Notes: generated by a model not told the origin, from the sequence alone. Positions 22,711 through 34,499 are shown, counted from the stretch's first letter. The stretch: DNA of 64,000 nt from Patella vulgata (GCF_932274485.2 NC_065886.2:36381501-36445500), one strand, 5' to 3'. Program-made: numbers and translations.

Positions 22711-23029
22711 TGCTATTTAGAATAATCTGAGATATTAATATATATTTGAGATGTAACAACATAATAATGTTAATAATGTGTTCTGGCACATACACTTATT
22801 GTTCGAGACGGTTAATCGATAATTTTGCGAGATAATTTTCAGAAAAAGACCAACTACGTTAAATGATACATTGAATCTTTCACTGGATTGTCAGTTATGC
22901 TTTAAATGGAAACAGATGGTTTATTCAGGTGTTGGTACTTGTTGTTTTAGCTATTTCCAACACAACGGAAGATAACTCAGTCCATAAAACAGTACGTAAT
23001 ATCACAACTACAGAAAAACCTGTCTTCAA
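22711..23029. other. No gene or recognised repeat
   Basis: AT-rich spacer before DR3. Confidence 0.4.
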
Positions 23030-23340
23030 TTGAATACATCGCCAATGATTCCTGATCAAATAGAATAAGAATTCAATATTCGCCCATTTCAATCAATATT
23101 GATGTTGTTATCTTGCCGTGAAAATATGAGATCCTAATAACCAATATTTAAGACACAATTGTGAACATTTTATAGTCGGTACAAAGAATCGTGTATTTTA
23201 TGGTTTCAGGCGCCATTTGTAATAAACTAAGAAATAAAACTATATTCTCCAAGAAAATACGGAAGTAATTAGTAATGAATTAAGCAGGTCTTTACGACAG
23301 CCGTTTAATTTGGACTGTTCACGTATTCCACCGAACAAAT
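23030..23340 (+). repeat. Dispersed repeat DR3, copy 1
   Basis: Shares CCCATTTCAATCAATATTGA, AACCAATATTTAAGACACAA and GCGCCATTTGTAATAAACTA with copies at 42830-43125 (minus) and 53300-53560 (plus). All three are diverged (roughly 70-80 percent by eye). No open frame. Ends are uncertain; see the copy at 53300, which interrupts a satellite. Confidence 0.75.
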
Positions 23341-23831
23341 TTCATTATAGAAATTTCAAAAATATTTTTAACATGGGACATAAATATACACTCTTGGTAA
23401 TTAATATGCGCTTTTATAACCAGTTTCGTCTATTTTAATGTTCCAACGATCAGACTTTGTTAACTACAAAAATCAGAAACGTTCTGCTGCTTCTTTCAAG
23501 ACATGTTTACCATCTTGCACTGGCCATTTTTATCGTATCGTTTCGTATAATTGGTGTTATGTTTTTGATTATTGATCTAACCAATGACGTTAGCTCTCAA
23601 GGTTAATGCATGCAAATTACTGGTAAAAAAATGTGATCGGCCATTTTCTTTAATTGAGATATAAACACACTTTAAGAAATGGTTGATCACCTTGATGGTC
23701 ACTAATGGTCACTAACTATCAGTTTCTTTATTCTTTATACACGGTTTAAATTTTAATGTATTTCTCTTAAATCGAGAAGATTTCGTCCAATTTAATGTTT
23801 AACATTTTTTATTTGTATAGTGTTAGTTGTA
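23341..23831. other. No gene or recognised repeat
   Basis: A small GGTCACTAAT doublet is at 23697-23713. Confidence 0.4.
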
Positions 23832-24115
23832 GGTTTTTGTGAGGAATTAGTAGAAAGAGTCATGCAAATTAATAGAAGCAATGGGCATTAAGAGTCTCGG
23901 AGCTGCACGTTTAAACAATACCCAACCCCATTCGCTTCGGTTTTAAAGCATAGACAACTACCTTTATTTGTTTGCTTCGATTTTGTGAGACATTTAGTAG
24001 AAAGAGTCATGCAAATTACCAGAAACAATGGGCATTAAGAGTCTTGGGACTGTACGTTTAAACAATACCCAACCCAATGCGCTTTGGTTTTACAGCAGTC
24101 AAATACCTTTAAAAC
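23832..24115. repeat. 147-bp unit, two tandem copies
   Basis: TAGTAGAAAGAGTCATGCAA begins at 23848 and again at 23995. Both continue with AATGGGCATTAAGAGTCT, then ACGTTTAAACAATACCCAAC. About 90 percent identical. Confidence 0.9.
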
Positions 24116-24552
24116 AAATACCCTTATTTGGCTTCTTGTTTCCGAGAAACATCGCGTCAATCAAACCAAGGTTTATTGTGGGATTCTGGAGGTTTTTTTG
24201 GTTAAATTACGGTCAATGTGTCAAGACTAATATTGAGAAATAATGTAAATCAGCTCCCTTTCCGTCTTGAAAGTCTTCGCCTAATGACCAGAGTGTCGGT
24301 CCATTAAAACTCTAGCTATATTAAACTATGGAATATCACGTGAGTTTTGTTTACTGACGGAATGATCTTGTAGATCGAGTGTCATGTACAGAGCACGTGC
24401 TTGAGACGGATTTGTCTTGATGTCAGTTTAAGCCAATAGTAGGCGTTGAGAATAAATAATGTCTTGTCATTCAAGATAAAACTCTGTTTCTTACAGAATA
24501 TCTGGAACTTGTTTCTGAATTCTCTTTTAAAGATGGTTACCGATCAGATAAG
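24116..24552. other. No gene or recognised repeat
   Basis: The 71-codon frame ending at 24243 starts inside the 147-bp repeat and has no recognisable content. Confidence 0.4.
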
Positions 24553-24738
24553 ATGAAATGAAATGGGGTTTAATGTCCTGCTTTTCTGCACCGACTGCGT
24601 ATGACGGAAATTTTGCCTTGACAACGGCCTACACTAATATCGAATTCCAACTGTCAATGTGTTTTACATGCACGCCAATGCGTACAAGGGACCTCGGTTG
24701 TTCATCGCATCCGAATAACTAGACACCGTCCTTTTAAC
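24553..24738 (-). repeat. SINE-A, 5' end missing, internal deletion
   Basis: Tail ATGAAATGGGGTTTAATGTC at 24560, ATATCGAATTCCAACTGTCA at 24636, TTCATCGCATCCGAATAACT at 24701, then it stops at GACACCGTCC. Confidence 0.85.
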
Positions 24739-24744
24739 GAGTAG

Positions 24745-24822
24745 ATACAAAACGCTTTTATGGATTGTTACAAAACGCTTTTATGGATGGTTACAAAACG
24801 CTTTTATGGATGGTTACAAACA
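24745..24822. repeat. 23-bp minisatellite, 3 copies
   Basis: TACAAAACGCTTTTATGGAT plus GGT in three near-perfect copies directly beside a truncated SINE-A. Confidence 0.9.
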
Positions 24823-25973
24823 TATTCCTGTGGTATGCTGCGTTTAAAGTATGTCGTGTTTCCGATACGTCTTTACAAACCAGGATCACCATTAATTATT
24901 ATGTTTTAATCGTAGTAACTGTTGAACGAGGTTTTTACTTTAGAAAATTTTATAGTTTAACTTCCGGTAATTACAGAAGTCTTTTGAGTTGTGCTTTTAC
25001 GTCCGCGTTCATAATAACGATATTACATACGCAATATTCGTGAATACTGCCCATTGTTATCTCAACTTACTGCAAACAGGCGTATTTTCTTAGTTAACTA
25101 ATTTAAGAATTAGAGTTTTCAAATTTAAAAATATGGAGGTTTGTAAGGTAAGGTTCATTAAGTGTGTAGATGATCATAATATAGTTTTGACTCCACTCTA
25201 AGACTCGACGTAGTTTGATTTTATAGATTAATAACAAATATTGCTACTTTAAACTGAAAAGCATCAATAACACCCGAGCTTATCGTCCATTCTTTTAGAA
25301 CAGGTTATTTCTATGATAGGTGGTGACATCCATCAATACTTATGGACGATAGTTCGGCTTCGGAATCGGGCAACGACCTTAAGCAAAATCCACATCCAAA
25401 TTGTACCAATACAGAAACCAAAAAAAAAGAAATCCTTTCACTGAATAGAATAAATAATATAACGTTTTATGAATATGTAATAATCAAGACTTCTGTTGAA
25501 GTAATGACCACTGGCCGGCTATAAGTGGATGTAAGCTTTTACCAAAACTGTACAATCAACTGAATAATTGATGAAACAGTAAATATATTTAGCTATCGTC
25601 TGATGATGTTAACTACCGATTGGCTTCAAGTGACATTCTGCTTGGTGTTGTTACTATAAATAGATATAACATCACACGAAGGTGATCCAACTTAAGATGG
25701 TTTAAGTATATGACATGCGTGGTTAAGAAGATTGCATTAGTCGCTAGAAATAACAGCAGGGGACTAGTAGACCAAGCAATCTGGATTGGAAGCAGGTGGA
25801 CATGTCTCAATGGCTAGTTTATGAGTTATTCAGATAATCGGATAAGTTCGACCATAAATAAAATCATATTGTAACTAATTATAGGTTTAACTACATAATA
25901 AAATCACATTGCAACGACTGTATTTCATAGACTGTCTTTATCATCTGTGCACCAATCCAAATACCTTTGTAGT
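24823..25973. other. No gene call
   Basis: Frames of 60-92 codons, none recognised. The plus strand near 25615-25815 (AAGATTGCATTAGTCGCTAG) has a vaguely coding look on both strands but matches nothing I can name. Confidence 0.35.
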
Positions 25974-26040
25974 ACCCCCGTCGTCATTAGCTCAGCCAGT
26001 GCTTAAAAGTAGGACGTTAAACCCCATTTTATTTCATTCG
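25974..26040 (+). repeat. SINE-A tail only
   Basis: GTCGTCATTAGCTCAGCCAG at 25980 through AGTAGGACGTTAAACCCCAT at 26008 and TTATTTCATT. A 5'-truncated insertion, as target-primed reverse transcription commonly gives. Confidence 0.9.
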
Positions 26041-26125
26041 TATATTTTACGAACGTACAGTGAACATTCGTAGTACACCAAGCATGGAATGATAATGGAC
26101 AGAGGCACATCCGCATAAGCAAATG

Positions 26126-26226
26126 CCGGATTAAGGGGAGGCTGACTGCTCTGCAGTCATTGGGACTTAAAAGTGGTTTAAAAAATGCTGTACCATAAAT
26201 AGGGGCCCCATGTAAGCTTAATCCGG
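26126..26226. mobile_element. Small inverted-repeat element, possible MITE
   Basis: CCGGATTAAG at 26126-26135 is answered by CTTAATCCGG at 26217-26226. The right part GGGGCCCCATGTAAGCTTAA recurs near 3664-3687. About 101 bp, no frame. Only the 10-bp tips pair perfectly. Confidence 0.5.
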
Positions 26227-27030
26227 GTCTTGCATGACCCCAGATTAGGAATAGTGACAGTAAAGATTGTTGGGCAGATTTTGTAATTAATACTTTATTT
26301 ATTGTAAAGAAGTATTTAAGCTTTAGTAGAGTAGGTCATTTTGCACACAGAGATTAATCTACTTCATACTCCGAGAACAGATCTCTGCCCTAAATGGCCA
26401 CCATATCCAACAATTAGTATACTATGACGTAATGCGGTCAAACTCCGGTTCACATCTGATATACACAAAAAAGACTAATTAAACCGTTTCAATTTTATTT
26501 AATGAAAGCAGAATATGTACTTATGAAACCACTCGAAATATACTGAGTGTTTTCGACTAAAATCGACAGACAGCCTAAGTTTAGTGTGAGAGTGATTCAT
26601 ACGCTTTGTTGTGATTATGTTGTTAAGTCTGGATAGGGTCTATGTTGATTAAAATCAAACAATAAATTGCGTCCCCTATTATCACTGGTCGGTTGCCTTG
26701 TTCTTATAAGTTTAAAACGATTATTTGCTTATTGGTATCAGAGTAACGATGCTTCATAAGGACCCTGTCCAAAGGGAAGTAACCGAGGGGGATAACTCTC
26801 TTCCATTACTGCCCTAACAACTAGTAAAATCGTGTCATAAGGATATTTATTTGTTGTTTATAAAATCGTTATTTCAAGCTTCATTAACATACATGTTGGT
26901 AAAATTGGTATCGATAATGTTCAAAACTAAATGTCGTAAGACAAATCAAATAACTGAAAGTGATACCAGATGTTCTTAAAAATGGGTAGACACTCGATTA
27001 AAGGCATTGGTGAGTACTGGGATGTGATAA
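26227..27030. other. No gene or recognised repeat
   Basis: Sequence upstream of the LINE fragment. No reverse-transcriptase motif could be read in any frame. Confidence 0.4.
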
Positions 27031-27290
27031 GCGGCAGTAAACACTAACGAACAGACATTAAACACACTAATAAAAATTACGGATGGCGAGCCATACCTAT
27101 GGAACAACCTCCAACAACATCTTCGTCAGCAAAAGGAATTAAGTTCATTTAAGCGTGGTCTTAAAACCTATTTCAACAGGCAATTTTTACTTTAAAATTT
27201 TTACATTGTCTAAACCCCTATTACAAAACTGTCACTCTTGTAAAGTGTGTCTGAAACGAATGCGCAGAACGCTATATATAAAAAAATATT
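27031..27290 (+). mobile_element. LINE 3' fragment (C-terminus of ORF2)
   Basis: A 55-codon frame (27031-27195) ends in a segment of the form E-P-Y-L-W-N-N-L-Q-Q-H-L-R then SSFKRGLKTYF-N-R-Q-F, then stop. This LWN-LP--L-----L--FK--LKTYLF pattern is the conserved extreme C-terminus of CR1/L2-like and related LINE reverse transcriptases. It is followed by about 95 bp of 3' UTR with CGCAGAACGCTATATATAAA and an AT-rich end. Everything upstream is missing, so it is a 5'-truncated dead copy. Which clade is not decidable from this piece. It does not share the GGACGTTAAACCCC tail of the SINEs, so it is not obviously their partner. Confidence 0.6.
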
Positions 27291-27734
27291 AATATTATTA
27301 GGAAAATTCTTCTAACGCAACAGTTTTAACCGACTTAGCGACAATTGCTTTAAAGCCAAATGAAAAATAAAATAAAGAATTAAAAAAAGAAGACAAGTAG
27401 AGGATGTAAAATATATTATTACATGCCTGTTGTTACCTTTTTGAACCATGATAATTACAAGAGATTGTTAGAAGGTTCACATTTTGTTTGAAACCCAGTT
27501 AATCACCCAGAAAGAAGTTAACATTACACGAGAAAATGTCAAACTCTTGTGCTTTACTGAATCAACTCAGAATCTAATTTCCGATATGGCAGCTAAGACA
27601 ATGAATATCGGAACTTGAAAGAACTTGTATAGATGCCTGATATATTAAAAGAACATCTAGGTATATATCGAGTTAGAAAACACCCAGAAATTTAAACTTG
27701 AGTGGTAGATGATTTATTGAAATACGCCTGTTTG
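27291..27734. other. No gene or recognised repeat
   Basis: AT-rich. Confidence 0.4.
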
Positions 27735-28145
27735 CATTGTCATTTACTGTAAATACCCATATGTGTTATTATGTGCATTGTAATTCATTACATATGATCT
27801 CATATGTATTGTAATGCATTACAAATGATCATATGCGCGTTTTAATTCATTGCAATGTTCCGTATATTGTAATTCATTGCAAATGACCCGTATATTGTAA
27901 TGCATTACAACAAGATGATCTCGCGTGCATGGTAATGCTTTGCAAATGATCCCATATGCAATGTAATTCATAAACGACATATGTATTGTAAAGGCCATCG
28001 CAAATAACATGTGTATGGTAATGCATTACAAATCAACTCTTGTGCATTGTAATGCATTGTAATTTATTACAAATCATATCGTGCATTGTAGTCCATTGCA
28101 ATTGACATATGTATTGTAATTCATTGTAAATGATACGTGTATTGT
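27735..28145. repeat. 30-35 bp minisatellite built on a palindrome
   Basis: About 12 diverged units of the form (CAT)ATGTATTGTAATTCATTACAAATGATC. The centre TGTAATGCATTACA is a perfect 14-bp palindrome (27810-27823, 27896-27909), and near versions occur in the other units. The 63-codon minus frame at 27819-28010 is a repeat artefact. Confidence 0.9.
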
Positions 28146-28284
28146 TTTATAGTCTGATTAAAATCAAATCAGGTGTCCGCGACGCGTCAACATATATTAC
28201 GTGTATGTAAATTGTAAGTTTTGAAGGTGTATTGGGCTTAAAATCAGCTTTTATATAATATATTCACCAAATTACATTATCAAC

Positions 28285-28500
28285 AGGGCTAATGATTATA
28301 GGCATACGAAGGAAAGTGTGCCCAGACAACGGCGTTTCTGCCTCCCCTTTGTCGAATTCCAACTGCCAAGGGGGGTATTTTACTTGGCCCATCCAAATGG
28401 CTACGCGCTATTTCTCGCCAGGCCCTTTGTCCTGCACCACTGACAAGCGGAAAACAACGAGGGGGAAATCCCGAGGAACTTTCTCAACCAACACTGGTGT
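28285..28500 (-). repeat. SINE-A, lacks tail and head
   Basis: GGGCTAATGATTATAGGCAT at 28286, TGTCGAATTCCAACTGCCAA at 28351, CTTTGTCCTGCACCACTGAC at 28425, ending at CTCAACCAACACTGG. Confidence 0.85.
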
Positions 28501-29739
28501 AATAAATCTTTTCCATAATGACAAACATATGGATATTTGTTGATAAACCATAATAGACGGATCATATTCATGATATTTATCTTAACCAGATACAGTAAAT
28601 GTTCGACTCATCTAAAGCGTCTTTAAAAAAAAACCCGTCTTGTAAACTATTTGAATATTATTCATGTTATGCATTGTATGAATTGATGAAGATTTGTTAT
28701 ATGTCAAGATAAGAGATGATAAAATGATAGTTAAGGGATCATCCAGTGACAGCTTTCGAGTTGTTAAAATGATAAACCATGAATATAAGACGATGATTAT
28801 CCCGTCACCGACACCAATATTGACATATTTAAAGAGAAAATGAGTTGCAATTTACCGTTTTCCATCCTGAGAGACATATATTGGAAGATTTAGGCAGTAA
28901 AAAACGAGTTACCGAGCTGACATCCCGGCTAAGTATTTCAGGCAGTAGAGTATTGGCAATTTAGTATTTATGATAATAGAACATTAAAGCTTAGGAAATG
29001 TAGATCATACAACTCTAATGTTGTGTACTTTTGACAGAAAAGTGTAAATCTGACAATCAAATGATATCCCTATGAACCAGCTGCTGCAATTACAATGTTA
29101 TAATCTAGGAGCTAGATTTGCCACCCATCTACAAGATGACGACCCGTCATCTTCAATGTGACCAGTCGGGCTGCGGCCGGGAATAGCAAGCATCATTACA
29201 CAGCTATGGACAAAATAGATACCACCTGCGACCTTAGTCCAAGTGCTCCTGGTGGAGCCGAAGGAGGTGCTAATTAAGGTTTGTGAAATACTAGCTTACT
29301 CCAAAAGATAAGAGAGTTCATTTAGGATTATATCAACCAAGCAATTGACTGAAAAATGTTGTACCGTGTCCAAATTACAAAGTTTTGTATGCATGTTAAA
29401 ATATTTCAGTCGTGAATTCAATAATATTTACGCCAATCGTCTATCGGCTAATTCTCTGAAAATCATTCAGCAAGTATTTATTAATTAAACATCAAAACAT
29501 TTTGAAGGAGCAGAGTTGAAAAACTATTTTAGTGTTCCCACTTTGTATATTGGATATTTTCACATATCGAGTACATCATGTCCTGTGTATAACGTTTTGT
29601 ACGAGTAGCACACGCAACAGGTTGCACAGGATTGAGGGCAGCAAAGTCTTCGCCGATTCTCATTGATTACGGAGGTCTGAAGATGAGTATGATGTGCAGT
29701 ATATCAGATCAACATAGCCCAGGACTGTACAGACGCTAT
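28501..29739. other. No gene call
   Basis: Near 29110-29280 a GC-richer patch (GTCGGGCTGCGGCCGGGAAT, AGTGCTCCTGGTGGAGCCGA) stands out from its surroundings and could be an old exon or element remnant; neither strand gives a recognisable protein. The rest is AT-rich. Confidence 0.35.
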
Positions 29740-29955
29740 GAGGGAAAGCAGCGTTTTCTCTTACCCAAACTGTTATGGTACCTGGGTTGTCGTCCCATCT
29801 GAACGACTAGACACCTGTTCGTCGCCAGGCAGCCACCTCGCATCACTGACAAGGGGACAGCACACTGGAACTATCTCAGCTAATATCAGGCTTGAACCCT
29901 GGACGTCTTGGCATGTGATTCAGCGCTATACTGTCTGAGTCATCGTGGCTCCCAA
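29740..29955 (-). repeat. SINE-A 5' two-thirds, diverged
   Basis: GTCGTCCCATCTGAACGACT at 29789, CATCACTGACAAGGGGACAG at 29842, minus-strand B box near GGCTTGAACCC (29889), head TGTCTGAGTCATCGTGGCTC at 29932. Confidence 0.8.
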
Positions 29956-29984
29956 AAATATGCAACGAAGATTTGTGGCCTATC

Positions 29985-30040
29985 GTCTCCATTTGTCCAC
30001 TCTGTCCAGAACAGTAGGGCACTAAACCTCATTGCATTTC
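29985..30040 (+). repeat. SINE-A tail fragment
   Basis: TCCACTCTGTCCAGAACAGT at 29996, then AGGGCACTAAACCTCATTGC. Confidence 0.7.
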
Positions 30041-30387
30041 ATATGATGGAAATGTGAAGTGATATCAGATCTTCTATGGAGATTAAATCATACAATTGGC
30101 CGTGTATGTAGTTAGGTAATTTAGATGGCTAGTATTTATCCATGTTTAAAACCCTGGTAATATGTGTAGACGTTACAAAGTTATGACGCCGGGAGTAAAT
30201 ATACCCAACCTAGAAGCTATTAAATGAACAGAACAAACCGAGGACGGGTTAGAGTTTTAACGTTTTCTATTCCCGATTAGACAGACAGAGTAAATAGAAT
30301 GTCGTTACTAAAGCCGTGCTCAGACAAACTGAACTACGGTGGTCAACGTTTAACGATATGTTTGTTGAAACCAAAGTATTTACTAAT
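30041..30387. other. No gene or recognised repeat
   Basis: Spacer between two SINE-A copies. Confidence 0.4.
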
Positions 30388-30600
30388 GATGAAATGAAAT
30401 GAAATCAAATTTGGTTTAACGTCATACTGGTCTGCATAAACAAAACTCATGAAGACGGGCATTCACCATACAGTGTGGTCTGAGGGGTGTTTCTCCCGGA
30501 CAGGGACGCTCAGGCCATCCGCACGAATAGACGCTGTTCATTGTCACTCGCCATCCTGCGTGACTGACACAGGGGGACCGATGTTGAAATCCTAGAATAA
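30388..30600 (-). repeat. SINE-A, 5' end missing
   Basis: (ATGAA)n-type tail at 30389-30406, TTGGTTTAACGTCATACTGG at 30411, GACGGGCATTCACCATACAG at 30454, then TGACACAGGGGGACC near 30563. Confidence 0.85.
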
Positions 30601-31157
30601 GCTCAAATAGTACGTGCAGGGGAGTTGCACCACACACAAACATTTACACAGGACAGACCTACGGACAAGACACAATATACAGACAGCAAAAACAACAAAT
30701 TCACATATCGGATCAAGTAAATGGATCCTGGGGTTAGTAGTAAGTGGGCTCTCCTTATTCTTCCTTCGCTGAACATCGAATATAAGGTCTTGTTAAAAAG
30801 CAAATCTCGATTATATTTTGGAGAATAAAACTGCTTGTGTTAAAGCCCTTAAAATTCTCTACCTTAGGGCCGAGCAACAGGTGTCCAAGCTGTCGCCCCT
30901 CTCACGGACCCTGGTTTGGAGAAGCGTATGTATACTGCTTACACTATGAAAGTCCTAGCGTGGAATCTGGTGAATATCAATGTATCATTTAGATGAATAC
31001 AATTTCATAGATAGATTGTAATGGATTTATACACGTCTGTTTATCGTCCGTCTGGCATATTTCTTCGGAATCATGGACGTGATTGAAAAATAATTTCATA
31101 TAGATGTTGTGAGGAGCATTTCAAGCTGTAATCATTGAACAATTTGGATTTTCTTTA
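30601..31157. other. No gene or recognised repeat
   Basis: A 66-codon minus frame at 30603-30803 is unrecognised. Confidence 0.4.
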
Positions 31158-31300
31158 GAAATGAAACGAAATGCCTTCAACATCCGACTTTTTCTTGCAA
31201 TAATCGGGTTGATGAAGACGTACATACGCAATGCTTTGTGATATGGGGACAATTGCCTGAATTGCTTAGTGAGCCAGCTTCTAAATCACTTAGGCATCCC
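31158..31300 (-). repeat. SINE-A relic: tail fused to head
   Basis: AATGAAACGAAATGCCTTCA at 31158, TTGATGAAGACGTACATACG at 31208, then the head-like TTAGTGAGCCAGCTTCTAAA at 31265. The middle is deleted. Confidence 0.65.
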
Positions 31301-31516
31301 GCATTCCGTTTGTAAATTTAATTAAACCTGAATAAAGAACGCTTATAAGAAAAATAATCATGTTTTGCCGTGATCCGTAACGACACTTGTATAAGCGTGG
31401 ATTCATGAGCTTTGGTTGGAGCCCAGAAAGGCTGGCTTTTAATACCAATTCCTTGTGCAAGAATAAGCAACCCGAACAATTTGATCTTCCATATACTTCA
31501 GTTAGTATGTCTGTCT

Positions 31517-31810
31517 TTAAAGATACCTTCCCATGTACAAACCGGGTGATCTGAAGATATAATTGAACTAAAACATATTCAAACTAAATAATTTTTCAAA
31601 AATTTGCTTCGGATCCCTCTCAAAACAATGAATTCTCGAGGCCATGTTTGTCGCCTAACTTGATTGAGAGAGGGTCCATTTGCAGAATCTATGTATCGCT
31701 ACTTACTGTCCATTTACCATTCACATTGAAGCCTAAGTAAATTCTTGGATTATCTTTTGCCAAGTTATTTTTCCGTGGTTTAATTACAGAGTCTGTTGTA
31801 CGCTTACACC
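31517..31810 (+). repeat. Dispersed repeat DR4, copy 1
   Basis: About 290 bp that recurs inverted at 56590-56914. Shared blocks are TTAAAGATACCT, CCCTCTCAAAACA, and AAATTCTTGGATTATCTTTT against the reverse of AAGATAATCCAAGAATTC. One edge in both copies starts at TTAAAGATACCT, so a TTAA-type element is possible. No frame. Confidence 0.7.
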
Positions 31811-32609
31811 CCACAATGTTCCCAAAACCGCCTAACCATTCGATCATAAAATAACAACCTCTCCCTAAGCCAAGCTAGCAGACAAGAAGCCGTCGGGTTG
31901 CCAGTTAGTAATACCCTGACATTTTGCTCAGCGCTTGCCTTATCGGTGGTTTGGGGTGGGGGTGGGACCCGTCCAGTATTTTTCTTGTAAGATTGGGCGT
32001 CTCCACCTTCAATATATACGAAATTTGCCATACTTTTCTTGGAAATAACTAACCTGTAATTACTTTCGTGACAATGTATCTTACGCCTTTGAAACCCTTT
32101 GTTGGTTTTAATATGGGAAACAGCGAAATTGAACTTTACCGTATGTCCCCCCCTCCCCCCCACACACACCAGACAACTGGAATCATTATGCTATGTATTA
32201 AGTACTAGATTAAACACCATTTAATTGAACACGATGGATGAACAAGGCTACTGGGAATAAAGTTAATAACAGTGCATTCTTACCGCTGTAGTATGAGCTA
32301 TATAATAACCTAATATTGAATTAATCATATTTATATTAACCAAGGGATCCTCCATGTGATGGGATATTGACAATAACATTACATCAATTACATACTGTAT
32401 ACTGATCTACAGCAATTATAACAAGTGGCCGCTACTCGCGCTGCTAATCCAATTCAAATATTTCCTGCTATTCGTGTCTAGTGGCTGGTTCTAGCTTACC
32501 GATATAACATTAAGTCATGGTTAATTTGATTTTCATTACCATGTTGAGATTTACATGGACTGAATACCAATAACTCTAAATTGATAACTGTCTTATCAAT
32601 GCAGTTTGT
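31811..32609. other. No gene call
   Basis: A 121-codon minus frame (31804-32169) includes a proline-rich patch from a GGGGTGGGGGTGGG run and another from a C-rich run. No domain is recognisable and it overlaps the edge of DR4, so I do not call a gene. Confidence 0.35.
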
Positions 32610-32998
32610 TTGATACTACCTTGTCTTGGTCCCAACCTGGTAGAACGATTTACCCTATACTACCCAGTACCACCCAATACTACCTTATCTTGGTCCCATC
32701 CTGGTAGGATGATTTACCCTATACTACCCTGTACCACCCAATACTACCTTGTCTTGATCCCAATCTGGTAGGACGATTTACCCAGTACCACTCAATACTA
32801 CCCAGTACCACTCAATACTACCCAGTACCACTCAATACTACAACATACTACCATCACATACTACCTCAAGGAATCCGCAAACAAACAATAAAAAATAAAA
32901 AAATAAAAAAGAAATAAACAAATTAATTATTATTTGTATTTAATTAAAGTATTTTCACAATAATGAGGTAGTATTGGGGTAAATCGGCCCGACCATCC
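32610..32998. repeat. Minisatellite of 65 bp and 20 bp units with inverted end
   Basis: Two and a half units of about 65 bp containing CTACCTTGTCTTGGTCCCAA and GATTTACCCTATACTACCC are followed by three 20-bp units CACTCAATACTACCCAGTAC. At 32966-32998 part of the unit (GAGGTAGTATTGGGGTAAAT) occurs inverted after an A-rich spacer, so the array sits between inverted copies of its own edge. Confidence 0.75.
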
Positions 32999-33814
32999 CC
33001 ACCGTTCCCGTGAAGACCTTCCCCGCCGACCATCACAATCAAAATAAATAAATTCAAATTACAAAAGGTAATTTGCTTGGTACTTACTCCTACATGTATG
33101 TACCTACATATTCATCCTCAACCTTGTGTCGGATTGAGGCCCCAATCTGATTGAAACACAGTTAAATTTAACAACAGAAAATATATTACAAAAAAATCGG
33201 AACCAATTATTTTGGACATTAATGCCCCACCCACCCCGCAAAGAGGCTTGGATATTCAGCGGCAATCAAAAGAGATGGATCCGAATAATAAAAAGACAAA
33301 ATAGCGAAATATAATCCAATATACGAAATTTATAGGCACATAGACTTCCAATTAAACTTAGTAAACATTAAAAACAATACGACATAATTATGATTTGGAG
33401 AAAAATTACTTTGCACATAAATTGTTTTTTAAAGTGAAAACATAAACCATTTAACATGTAAAACAAACTTCTATATTTATAAGAACATTGAAGAGGCACG
33501 ATTTCAACCATTGCTTAGTGCTTTCTGAATGACGCTTCATTTAGCCGATAGGTGCAGAAATGTATGACCTTAAATCTTCCAGACATGTCTTCTGTGACAT
33601 GCCAAAAAGTCATCGCTACAAAAATAATGGCGACCAACGTTGACACAACGATCTATAAGACAGTATACTGTAATCCTCCCGGGATGTTATTAAGAAGTAA
33701 TAAATAACACACGTTTACAGTTGATGGTCGGTATGTTATAAATAATTCACCATATTATATGGCCAACATTACACGATAAATGTATATAAAGAGCTTAAAT
33801 ATCAAACACAATCT
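32999..33814. other. No gene or recognised repeat
   Basis: AT-rich. Confidence 0.4.
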
Positions 33815-33960
33815 CAGCCTGATTGTCACTTGTCAGTGATGCAGGATGGATGGGCCTGCAAGAACAAGCGCCTACTCGTTCGAATGGGAGTACAAGCCGA
33901 GATCCTTTATAACATTAACATCCCGGACATTTTGAAACCAAAATAAGAGTAGGCCACATT
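33815..33960 (+). repeat. SINE-A middle fragment
   Basis: TTGTCACTTGTCAGTGATGC at 33823, GCCTACTCGTTCGAATGGGA at 33869, AAATAAGAGTAGGCCACATT at 33942. Confidence 0.75.
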
Positions 33961-34499
33961 GTGTAGAAAATTAAGGTATTGAACTAAATCCCAAAACAAG
34001 TTTTCATACAATTAAAATGACCTCGATGGAAACTCCAGAAATTAATTTGTAAAAGAACAATATATATAGTTGATGTGAAACGAGATTTGGTGGTGTTCCA
34101 GAAAAGTAATTTTGATTAAAATCTTATGTACAAGAACATTTTAATGCCCAACCCACTTGTTGTTTGCTACTGTTAAATCTCAAGTATCGAAAGCGGAGAC
34201 ATGTAGATATTGTTATAGTACATGTCGGCGACCGAATACATAGTAATAGTGCCTCGTCCACTGTATTACAAACACACGATACGTCTTTCGTTTTTATCAA
34301 CCTTTAAACATAGCACAATAAAGGACCATCTCTGAAGTGACACTGAAGGTTGCAAATATATATTTAGGATTAAAGGCAACCTGAAATAAGATTGTAAATA
34401 TATTTTTGACCTTACAGCATATCCCTTCTGTACGATGTTTGAGGAACTGCTGATTATTGTTACACGTGTTACTCAGTGGTGAATCGTCCCCTACTGATA
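33961..34499. other. No gene or recognised repeat
   Basis: AT-rich spacer before the 183-bp array. Confidence 0.4.

Noticed and set aside
27735-28145. CRISPR-like array of palindromic repeats
   Set aside because: Units are contiguous and diverged with no unique spacers, and the genome is animal.
31804-32169. 121-codon minus frame with proline run as a gene
   Set aside because: Proline and glycine runs come from G/C-rich simple sequence and the frame overlaps repeat DR4.
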